64,000 nt of DNA from Rhineura floridana. Taxonomy: Eukaryota > Chordata > Lepidosauria > Squamata > Rhineuridae. Every line of letters starts with the position of its first letter. The first letter of the stretch is position 1. The notes under the pieces were generated by a model that worked only from the letters and a program-made list of their open reading frames with translations, was not told the origin of the DNA and did not search any database. This document shows, in pieces, positions 54,634-64,000 of the stretch. The position numbers and the translations under genes were made by a program. The stretch lies in the NCBI RefSeq assembly GCF_030035675.1, contig NC_084495.1:7285001-7349000 (forward strand). The letters are read 5' to 3'.

Positions 54634-56525
54634 CGCGTGGCTGATTTAAAGTTCTTCATGCTCAAGGAAAGAGAGAAAAGCCCGCTTTGAGCATTCAGAA
54701 GAATGTGTGTAGACTCGAACTGAGTAGAGCATGTGGGGACATGACAGTCCTGCTCCCAACACCCCCATGCATGCACCCGCACCCCCTCCGCCCCAGCTCA
54801 GCAAGGAGGTCTACAGGGAGATTCTATGTGCAGCGGGATATTATGAAATCCCTGCCGTCAGTCAGGATCTCCGATTGTGCTGTGTTCCTGATCGCAGGGA
54901 GGATTCTAAACACATGCTTGTAATCCCTCCTCAGACCGTTGAGAAAGGAGGGGGTGGAGCCAGCATGCCTGGGCCCGCTATCCAGATTAAACCTTTGTGC
55001 ATTCTTCTAAATATCTGAAGGGAACTAGAATGAAAGTTGTATCCATTGAAACGATTGTGTCAGGACTTAAGCCCACAGTGGGCCTTGGACTGATAACTAG
55101 AGGGATATGTACCACCCGCTCAACTCTGGGAAAAGGAGTGAACTACAAGGGCACCAGCCCCACCAACAAAAATTCTTCTTTACATTAATAGGCCAGAGTG
55201 GGACTTCCTGGTACCCCCAAAGGCTTCTGGGATGGAGTTGCTTGCTGGTCAGAATAACCAGGAGACTGCTGCTGATGCCTCTCCTTCACCTTCTGTTCTC
55301 ACCAAGGCCTTGCCCTTACCCTCCACTTTAATCAGAGCTCAGACTGACAAGCCGGAACTTTTGACATGGTCAATGGCACATCAGCAGCACAGGTCACATG
55401 CAGATTTGAATCAAAAGGGTAGAGATGAATTTTCAGTAGTAAGAATCAGCCTCAATGGAAGGCTTTTCACCTTCCATTACTTTGAACTTTACTTAGTTGT
55501 TACTTTGAACAACTTTTAATCAACATTATGATTCTGTGCTAGATCTTATCTATTCAGATGAGTGTGTTTTTTAGAATTGAGGACTGTGTTTTTTAGAATT
55601 GAGGACTAATAGATCCCCAGAATGAGAAGTAAATATGAACAAAGGTGTGTCTGCAAGAAATGCGAAGAAGAGGTAACACCAATTTTTCTACAAGGGCTTT
55701 TGGACTCATTGCTTTGCAAAGAACAGACTTTGTTGAACAACGTCTTGGCTATTTTCTGATTGGAGCAGCCATCAGTGGCTGCTGACATTTGCCAGATCAA
55801 ATTTCCAAATGCAGTCATAATTCATCAGATGTTTATGCAGTGGCCAAAGTGTATGAGTTACTAGCACATGTAAAGGTTGTTGTAAAGTTCTTGGACAGGA
55901 CATACTGACATTTTTCCTACACTGGAGCTGGTAAAAAGAAACACACATAATCTGATGGAAACAACTCTCAGCGGAGACAAGGAATCACACACGCGAATTT
56001 CACCATTTCCCCCTAACATCAGCTGGATACACACCATCCCAGGCATTTTGTTAGTTGCATAATACTTAGCAATCACATGGTGCATTTCTAGATTTCAAAG
56101 AACTTTACATAATGTATCTCAATCTCAGGAGAGAGCTGCTACGGAACTAAAGGCACGACAAAGAAGTCCACACCAAGGAAAAAGCTTCCAACTCTTGCAA
56201 AAATGACAACAACATGAAATTGGCTCACCAGCCTGCAGCACATCCGTCTCCACTAGTGCATGGAAACACAACTGACCATAAACCCCAGAGCTGAGAGACA
56301 AATTTGAACAATGGGGGCCCTAGAGTATGACATCAAAAGATGTCCACACGCTAGCTCAGTTCAGGTATCACACCAAACCATGGTTAAAGAAGTTTAACTC
56401 TTCTTTGGCATGTGGTCTCAATGGACAAGCCATAGCTTGTGCTAAGCAGGCAACCCAAAATAATAATAATAATAAACATGGTATGGAGTGGAACTGCCAA
56501 CCTGGTTTGCTCTGACTATGGTTTA

Positions 56526-57735
56526 GTGCAGGAGCGACCAACCTTTATTTTGGTTGGAGGGCCGCATTCTCTCATTGCAACCCATCCAGTGGGCGCATGT
56601 CTAAAGCGAGTTCAGTTCAGTTTATTATTACTGCTTGGGCCAAAGGCCACTGCAGACACAAACAAAAGGATTAAATAGCATAGAGCTATTTACAACAGAT
56701 GTAACATATAAAATGAGAAATCTAAATACTTAAAAATAAAATTAACAGGGAATTTGATCATTTACAAAATTAAAATAGGTTATAATGTAAAATAGAGCAT
56801 TTAGCAAAAACGTTAAATCAAGGCATCCCCTGAACAGGTGACAGCATTATCAGTGATAAATTCTTCATGAATTTTTGATGCCGCCAAAGCAAAAGGTGAG
56901 GCCCTAGAGGTTATAGTGATGTCTGTGTCAGACAAGAGGAGGAAAATCTTCTCTTGGTCAAGTGTTAAAAAGCAGGCAAGACGAAATAAAACCCAGAAAT
57001 TTAGATCGAGGATCTGAATACAATGGACAAAACAGCAAGTAATGAGGCAGGTCTCCGATCTCCGGGGACCTAAAGTGAGTATGGCCAAAAAGGTAGGCGG
57101 AGCTAATCTCTCACTCACACACTGCAAACAGACACTCAGGCACACCCACCACCTTTTCCCCCTCACTGATGCACACCTCACACATAAACACACATGCACA
57201 GACACAGGCAGCCAAGGGAAGCTTTTGGGAACTGCTGCTTCAAGGTGCCTTGAGGCAGTGTCTCTTAATGAAGTCAGCTTCCTTGCCCAGCGCCTTGCTG
57301 CAAGGTGCTCCAGTGGCCCACCAAGCTTCAATGGTTCCGGATAGTCTTCAAGGCTTCTCTTACGGTCTCCTTGAACTGTCCCTTCCAAATCGCCTGCCAA
57401 CCATCACCCGTACTCAGGTATCGTCCAATCATACCTGAGCACTGGTGATCATCACTGAGTGCTCCGGAAGCGGAGATTCCATTGGGAATCATGAGAGAGG
57501 CCTACTGGAGCGCCTTGATGCAAGGTGCTGGGTAGAGGAAGTTGGAAGAGGGGCTGGGAAGGAGAGATGCCGGCTGCAGCACCAGAGAACTGGTTCAGTG
57601 GGGATTTCGCCCCCTAGTGCTGCTGCTGCAGTGGCTGCCGCGGCCAGGCCGTACGGGGTCGGGGGGCCACAGTGTGTGTGTGAGGTTGGACTGTGCCCAT
57701 GGGCTTGCAATTTGTCACCCCCGGTGTAGCATGAT
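56526..57735. mobile_element. Composite unassigned repeat interrupted by a LINE tail
   Basis: CAGGAGCGACCAACCTTTAT, TTGGAGGGCCGCATTCTCTC and CATCCAGTGGGCGCATG lie left of a LINE tail (56612-57060). GGCCAAAAAGGTAGGCGGAG follows on its right and GC-richer sequence runs to about 57735. No frame with family features; a non-autonomous DNA transposon is the best guess. Confidence 0.4.
56612..57060 (-). mobile_element. LINE 3' end, clade not assigned
   Basis: The reverse strand encodes LLSDTDITITSRASPFALAA and ends, after an AT-rich 3' UTR, in TAATAATAAACTGAACTGAA, a short CTGAA repeat. It may be the 3' end of the same family as the LINE at 60284-62810, but that link is only suggested. Confidence 0.5.
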
Positions 57736-57916
57736 GGTCTGAAACTGACAAACCCATAGTTATGGCCGTTGTTCCACCTCCAGAAACCCTTAGATCTAGG
57801 GACTGGAGCGTTGAGCAGATGGAAAATGAAAGCAGACAAGTGGGCCTCTCTCATGGTTCCCAACGCCACCACAGCAGGCAAGCACTATAGTTCATTTGCC
57901 TATTTCAGAAATGAGG

Positions 57917-58040
57917 AATCTGCGACCCTCCAGATGTTGATGGACGCGACACCTTCCATCATCCCTGACAGCTGGCCATGTTGGCTGGGGCTGATGGGAG
58001 TTGGGAGTCCAACAACATCTGGAGCAACAAAAGATTCTCA
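57917..58040. mobile_element. hAT-type MITE, complete
   Basis: GCGACCCTCCAGATGTTGAT, CATCATCCCTGACAGCTGGC, CATGTTGGCTGGGGCTGATG and TCCAACAACATCTGGAGC in family order. Confidence 0.75.
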
Positions 58041-58213
58041 TTCCTAAACTACCATGGTGTGATGTTCTGGTCAAGTCAAGGAATGTATAGAATCTGAGTC
58101 AGAAGCCAAAGATGAGTTTGCACCCACTACCCCTTATGCCCCTGTAGCAGGAAGGCATGTCAGATATTCTGAAAACCTTTCACCTAGATCAAGGTTGGCT
58201 GCCTGGTAGTTCA

Positions 58214-58498
<285 letters not shown>

Positions 58499-58707
58499 TC
58501 ATACGCAAGGGGGTAAGGCAGCCAAGCAGACTGTAAAACAGGATCTGCACTTTAGAGCAAAGATGGCAGAGTTGTGCATTCTCAGGGCTCACTGATGCTA
58601 TTCTCCAGTCTGTGGTCTAGGGGCCAGACAACCCACCCCTCTCACAAACACTCTGGTTAAACAGTAGGAGTTGGTACCTCCAGCAGGAAGGCCTTGATTG
58701 TACAGAA

Positions 58708-58843
58708 CACTGTTCTTCAACCTTGGGTCTCCAGATGTTGCTGGACTACAACTCCCATTCCCTCTGACCATTGGCTAAGCTGGCTGAGGATGATGGGAGT
58801 TGTAGTCTAATTACATCTGGGGACCCAAAGTTGAAGAACAATG
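58708..58843. mobile_element. hAT-type MITE with 8-bp target duplication
   Basis: The ends CACTGTTCTTCAACCTTGGG and CCCAAAGTTGAAGAACAATG are inverted with two mismatches. GTACAGAA (58700-58707) and GTATAGAA (58844-58851) flank it, an 8-bp duplication with one change. It is 136 bp and lies within an SLC16A2 intron. Confidence 0.88.
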
Positions 58844-59169
58844 GTATAGAAGACCTGCTCTTCGAAGGCAGGAGGTCAGCGACAGATGCATGAAGGAACA
58901 AAGACTAGAAGTGGCTCTTCCAGAATGTAAATGAGGAAACAATTCAGAGACTTGCTATTTTTTTTTCTTAAAGGCAAAATGGAGCAAACATTTTAAACAG
59001 ACCTTGATTGAAATTTGGTAAAGTTACCAAGGTCCAGGTAACAAGACCTTGTCTGGGAGCCATCAGCTGGGCATTCCCATCAGAGTACTCCTTTCAACGG
59101 CAAACAGGCTATCTCTTCAGGTTGCTGGTCAGAAAGACTTTACAAGTTGGGGAAGGACTGTAGCTAGCT

Positions 59170-59340
59170 CAGTGACCACGCAAAGTGGCTGCCGCAGCAC
59201 AGAGCGACATACTGTGGCCTGGGAGATGTGTGTACCAGGCACCAGACATTCCCAGCCCCACCTGTGGTTGCCAGGGGTTGAACCCGGGACCTTCGGTGTG
59301 TAAGGCACATACTCTGTCACTGAGCTACAGCCCTGCCCCC
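59170..59340 (-). mobile_element. tRNA-headed SINE, reverse
   Basis: On the reverse strand GGGCTGTAGCTCAGTGACAG (A box) and CCCGGGTTCAACCCCTGGCA (B box) are well kept. The tail is diverged. Confidence 0.7.
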
Positions 59341-59375
59341 AAAAGCATAAAGCACTGACATTTCTCAGCCCTGCA

Positions 59376-59487
59376 TTCAGAAGGCTCCAAACCCAATTCC
59401 CAGCACAGCCTGATGCCCTGGAGAGCCACTGCCAGTCCACGTCGACACTACTGAGCTAGATGGGCCAATGGTACAAGGCAGCCTTGG
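59376..59487 (+). mobile_element. tRNA-headed SINE, partial
   Basis: CAAACCCAATTCCCAGCACA, GCCACTGCCAGTCCACGTCG and ACTGAGCTAGATGGGCCAAT match the body and tail of the family; the A box is lost. It is head to head with 59170-59340. Confidence 0.6.
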
Positions 59488-59571
59488 TTTAAAGCACTGC
59501 ATGTCCCTCTTGGCCCCTCCCTCCCCTTGGTTTAAAGCAGATTCCTGTGTTGTCCCCATCAGATGTTCTTT

Positions 59572-59745
59572 ACTCATAGCTGAGTGGTAGAACACACACT
59601 TTGCCTGGAGAAGGGCAGAGGTTAAATCCCTGGCATCTCCTGGCAGGTTTGAGAAAGAACACTGACTCAGACCCCAAAAAGCTCCTGTCGATGATTACTG
59701 AGCTGGATGGATGAACAGTTTGACTCAGTTAAGAAGACTCTACCT
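59572..59745 (+). mobile_element. tRNA-headed SINE with CR1-like tail
   Basis: CTCATAGCTGAGTGGTAGAA (A box) and GGTTAAATCCCTGGCATCTC (B box), then TACTGAGCTGGATGGATGAA as the tail. Confidence 0.7.
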
Positions 59746-59805
59746 GGAGGAAATTACTCTTGGAATGCCGTCCTTTTGCATGGACTAATTTGCTCTTTTA
59801 GTATA

Positions 59806-60278
59806 TGTTGGAATAAGTGGTTCAACTCGAACTCGTGGGTTGAAGCTGCATGGAGTTAAAAAGGGTAGCTAGAGAGGAGACCTCCTGATTGCTAGGCTAA
59901 TACTTATCCTTTGATCTCCTGCTGACTCTCCCTTCCTGCTAGATTGATATGCTTAGGATGTTGACCACATCTTCCTGTCTCCTTCCTTCTTCTTCTTTCT
60001 CAAGAGGGAGAGCAGACATTTTTTCTTTGTCTCTCCCTCTCCTCCAAGCATGAGGGCAAACACTAGGCTTAGTGTTTGCTTCTCCAACTTAGCTAGTTAG
60101 CTAGATGTAGAACTCTTTCCTATCAAGTATGTACTTCCAGAATAAAGTAGTTATTTCTTATTTTAAAGTTTTAAGTCTCTGTCTGACTAATTCCAGGGAA
60201 GGTGTAATCTTTAGCAAAGATTCAAATACACAAAGCTCACTCAGACGCTCAAATATCCAATTTTGCTACTCTGCAACA
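59806..60278. mobile_element. Solo LTR with 5-bp target duplication
   Basis: It is 473 bp starting TGTTGGAATAAG and ending ACTCTGCAACA, giving a TGTTG...CAACA inverted end. GTATA lies on both sides (59801-59805 and 60279-60283). An AATAAA sits at about 60141, so the likely direction is plus. No internal retroviral sequence is present, so it probably arose by LTR-LTR recombination. A 5-bp duplication fits Gypsy-type or class III ERV-like elements; the family is not recognised. Confidence 0.8.
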
Positions 60279-60283
60279 GTATA

Positions 60284-62810
60284 TTCAGTTGGAGAAAATG
60301 TTATTAAAGGAAGGAGGCTCTACCTGGAGAAAGTTACTGGAACATTTCCTCCAGCTGAAAATACTAAACAATCTGCTCATCCTTCTTTCAAGTCTTTCAT
60401 TACCTGGGAGGTTTGTTTTGCCTGTAGGCTCCTCTCTACCACCTGCCCCTTTAGATAATAAACTTAACCAGCTTGCTACTCTGATTAATTCCCCCAATAA
60501 GCTCTGACTAGACTAGAATAGATTGGGTTAAGAAATCTCTGCATTCACTAACTACTAGAAATTGAACTGCTATGCGATGTGTCAGTTATGGGCCACTTGA
60601 ATGCTAGGATTGGTGAGGGCTCTCTTAAATCTCCATCCTCAGAACATATGGTCTGGGAAGATGATTTCCCCTTGGGGGCATTTTTCCAGGGATTATCATC
60701 TGAATCACTGAGGGAACTATTTACTCAGATTTGTCTATCTTCACAACTGTGTTCTTTGAAAAGGCAGGCCCCTGACATTAGTCTTGAGGCAACTGACATA
60801 CATGCTAACTTGGGGGCTAGTGATATTGATTAGTTTATTGTAAGCCCTTCTTGAATTGCCTCTGTAATAGAAATAGGTATTTTGGGCTATATAGAAAGAC
60901 ATCACTATCCACTCCAGCGTACTTTAGATTTCATCATTGCTAGACTTGTAGCCAGCTTACTGACATAACTGGAATGGGAAGGCCTTAGGTCTTGAGACGG
61001 TCTGACTGAGATGGTCTGAGGCCCTCTCTCACTCTGATTAATCTCATGAGATCTAAAGAACGGATGCTATCCTGCTTTGACTGCCTTTGCGGGAACCCCC
61101 CTTTAATTAGGTACGAGCGGATAGCGGGCATCCTGAAACCCTTTCTAACTGCACCCTGTACCTCATACGCCTCGGCCCATCCTTTTCATGGTGGGGATAA
61201 GGATTGCCAGAATTCGAAGAGAACACTGGCTAAACTCTCCAGACAATGTCCTAAACTGAAAACTGAAGCAGTAACTCAACAGCCCATTAAATTTAGATCA
61301 CTTTACAAACATCTTCTAAATAAAAGGATGAATATAATAGAATATATTATGGCTCAGTTGCCATAGAAAAGAATGAATGTACGTTTTGGGATATCGTTGC
61401 CCATGCTCTGGCTGAGGCAAGAGGGATTATTGAGGCTCAGATTTCAGTTGAGGATTGGACTAATTGCTTTACTAAATTATACAGTTCTTTTGACAGTTTC
61501 TCCTTTGGTACATTATGGAGTTCTCCCTAATTGGGATCCGGTAACTTCATCTACAGTTAATTCCCTAATTGTTCTGATTAAGTCAAATAAGTCTCCAGGA
61601 GAACATTTCTTGCCCCCGGAACTATTTGTAACACATTCTAACCGTTTTTGCTAAATTGTTGACCCAGATGAAGGCTGTAAACACAGTAGTTGCCAGATCA
61701 AAGCGTTTCCATTAGCCACACCTGGAGGGGGAATGGGTTGATCTGCCGATCAGTTGCAAAATCTCTTGGAAGCTGAATTTTTTTAAAATGCGCTCAAGCT
61801 GATCCCACCAGGCCTTACAGTAAAAAGGGGCAGGGTTTGACTAGTGTGCCCCGTTTTCAGAAGAGAGAGGTGGAGATGCCCTGGACCAGCAGAACAGGGA
61901 GCATGTTTCTACTCTAACTCAACAGGGTTACATCCAGGCTGGAAACTGTCTGTGGAATATCCTATCTCTCCCTCAGACTAATTAGTCTGTTGAATATTTA
62001 TTCTAAAAATATACACCTCCTTCCTACTTAACAAGTGGATTTCCTGGAACTGCATTTTGTTTGAAGAGCAAGGTGGCTTTAGGAACTCCTATTCCACCAC
62101 TGACCATTGTTACACTTCCTTTCATCTTATTGGGAAAACTTAAAAATAAGGGGAGGTTTTTTGCAGTGTTTGTTGACCTGCTGTCATCCTTTGATTCGAC
62201 AGACAGGAACCGTCTGTGGGCTAAATGGCTTGCCTTTGATATAGAATTTAGGCTGCTGATGCTTCCCTGAGGTCTGTACCAAGGCACTGTTGTTAAAATT
62301 AAATTAAAATTAAAGTAGGCAGGAGTGGGCTTCTACCTGCATCAATTCCAGCTATGGTGGGAGCTTTGGTGACCCTTTTTTCAGTCTTGATGTTAACGAA
62401 CTGGTCAAATTGCTTGGGAAATTGGATGCATGCCCACCTGCCACAGGAGATAGAAAGTTCAGCATTCTTCTATATGCAGACGATGTGGTTATATTATCCC
62501 TCACCAGGGGTGACTGAAAAAGCATATTGATCTGTGGGATCATTTTTGTCAGAAGGAACAGCTTAGTATTAATTTTATCAAAACTAAAGTGGATGCATAT
62601 GGTAAATAACCTCCTTCATTTAATTGGGCAATTTCTAACAACTATATTCAACAGGTGTAACCATTTTATTATTTAGGGATTCACGTCACAGCTAACGCCT
62701 CTTGGAAGGTCCATCATGATGCTACTCTTGTTGAAGTAAGACATCAAAATTCTTTTATACAAAGGATGGACAATAAGTTGCTCCAGCCCTTAAAATCTTT
62801 TTGGCTAAGG
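60284..62810 (+). mobile_element. Old non-LTR retrotransposon (LINE), unassigned clade
   Basis: In order on the plus strand: an endonuclease-like motif (HLNARIG, about 60592-60615), a linker, RFFAVFVDLLSSFDS (RT motif A, about 62155-62200) and ILLYADDVVILS (RT active site, about 62466-62500). Reading is broken into many short frames, so the copy is old. Sequence on the far side of the solo LTR (59746-59805) may be its 5' continuation. The I-group (Vingi-like) is a guess only. Confidence 0.65.
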
Positions 62811-62880
62811 CAGGGAGGTGGGAGCGAAAGAGACTCTTGCAAAATACCTGCAGAGAGGATCCTTTATGATAAATGAGCAG

Positions 62881-63198
62881 TAGGGCAGTGGCAAATTCAG
62901 GGTCCCTTCATGATAGTCACACCCCGCCCCTTCACTTTCTTGCTTGCTCTCTGTCATTATTTGCACACTCCTCAGTCTTTCTTCCCGCAACAACAGACGT
63001 CCCTAGGAGTGTGTTAGCTACTGAGAAGAGTCTTTTCACTCTGGTTGGCTCCAATCAGCAGGAAAGGACAAGGAAGCATGCGAGAAGATTCTTCTCTGTG
63101 GCTGAGTGGCTTGTAGGATGGTGGAGATATAGGGACCTGCTAGGGACCCTGCTCCCAACAAAGTAAGGGGTCTAAGACCCTGGATAACAACCCCTCTG
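62881..63198 (-). repeat. Unassigned repeat family, minus copy of an inverted pair
   Basis: GGGTCCCTTCATGATAGTCA, TGGTTGGCTCCAATCAGCAG, GGACCCTGCTCCCAACAAAG and GGTCTAAGACCCTGGATAAC are the reverse of blocks in 52371-52778. Confidence 0.65.
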
Positions 63199-63387
63199 CA
63201 CATGGCTGGTGTTGTCATACCCTATGTAGCCCACAGCCCATTATATCTGGCTCACTTGTGCGCTATACCAAAACAAAGAAAGGAAACGCAGCCACCTGAG
63301 ATGCTCTTTAATTAAGTTATTCACAACTCAGCAAAACGATACCTACTGATGGAATCGGATCTTGCTTGTTCGGGTCATTTATTGCTT

Positions 63388-63605
63388 AAGAACACCAGAA
63401 GATCCTTGCCGGATCAGAGCAAAGGCCCGTTTAATCTGGCATCTTGTTCCCTGCAGTGGCCAACCAGATGCCCATTACGGGAAGCTCGCAAGCAGGACAT
63501 GAGGGCAACAGCATCCTCCAGCTGTTCCCCAGCAACCGGCATTCAGAGGCTCACGACCTCTGATCTTGCAGGCAGCTCACAGCCATCACGACTAGCTTCG
63601 AAGCA
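63388..63605 (-). mobile_element. CR1 LINE 3' end, reverse orientation
   Basis: GCCGGATCAGAGCAAAGGCC, GTGGCCAACCAGATGCCCAT and AAGCTCGCAAGCAGGACATG match the reverse of the CR1 3' UTR, as at 16111. Confidence 0.75.
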
Positions 63606-63904
63606 CTACTTTTGTGGGTAAGGAAATTGCAAAACAATTATGGCTTGGATCCAGTGATTTCTGATTGTGTGCCCAAGCTCTTCCTAGAGATTGGCACCTT
63701 CCTTTTCCAACGACAACTCCTTGGCTACATAGGATGTCACTTTCAGTTATTTTTGGGGAGATGGGTGGGGTGGGAGCAGCAGGAGGCATGGAGGGGGGCT
63801 GCACTTAGAGGGGGTGGTATGGCAATCCCTGTGTGTGAGCGGGAGTTTCCTGTGCAGCCAACACTGGATCCTGCCTTGTATTCTTGGAAGAAATACCCAA
63901 AATC

Positions 63905-64000
63905 TACAGCAGCCTTTGCCAACTTGCTGTCGCTGAGATGTTTTGGACACACACAGCCATGCTCGCTGGAGCTGATAGGAGTCATAGGCCAAACCACCCG
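63905..64000. mobile_element. hAT-type MITE, cut by the window end
   Basis: TGCCAACTTGCTGTCGCTGA, GATGTTTTGGACACACACAG and GGAGCTGATAGGAGTCATAG follow the family order. Confidence 0.6.

Noticed and set aside
56813-57400. 195-codon open frame, minus strand
   Set aside because: It spans a LINE 3' end and an unrelated repeat, so it is a chance fusion rather than a gene.
59260-59340. Possible tRNA gene on the minus strand
   Set aside because: Well-kept A and B boxes, but the following sequence matches the SINE family, not a tRNA 3' half.

Overview
The window looks like vertebrate nuclear DNA, most likely from a squamate reptile. Two host genes lie at its ends. The ~53.7 kb between their coding parts is almost wholly dispersed repeats of squamate type: CR1 LINEs of two sub-lineages, L2-type LINEs mostly in reverse orientation, BovB/RTE LINEs, tRNA-headed SINEs with BovB-like or CR1-like tails, 5S-rRNA-headed SINEs, palindromic hAT-type MITEs, one LTR provirus fossil and one solo LTR. 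The organism call is inference from this repeat mix and from protein similarity recalled from memory; no search was run.

Layout. 1-564 (+) is the end of the RLIM (RNF12) coding sequence with its RING-H2 finger and C-terminal ESVV, followed by its 3' UTR. 3.1-18.9 kb carries CR1, L2 and MITE copies, including a CR1 piece with an open 446-residue reverse-transcriptase frame (3643-4983) and several insertions of one element into another. 19.03-24.92 kb is a minus-strand endogenous retrovirus fossil with two 388-bp LTRs, recognisable gag-start and env remnants and an L2 piece inside it. 25-37 kb is mixed repeat and unassigned DNA. 37.4-40.9 kb holds two BovB copies, one split by a 741-bp insert. 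41-54 kb is MITE- and SINE-rich. 54.3-58.4 kb (-) carries the last two coding exons of SLC16A2 (MCT8) with clean splice sites. The rest, to 64 kb, is SLC16A2 intron, holding a solo LTR inside an old LINE that I could not assign.

RLIM (+) and SLC16A2 (-) are tail to tail. As I recall, this is also their arrangement in mammals, where they lie beside the X-inactivation centre; outside therian mammals the segment is expected to be autosomal. I see no sign that the two genes act in one pathway.

I found no convincing undescribed system. The items most worth a second look are a 741-bp insert in BovB with an unidentified 5' part and an L2-like tail, an unassigned repeat family present as an inverted pair, a MITE lying 28 bp from an SLC16A2 splice acceptor, and the tandem repeats in the ERV leader.
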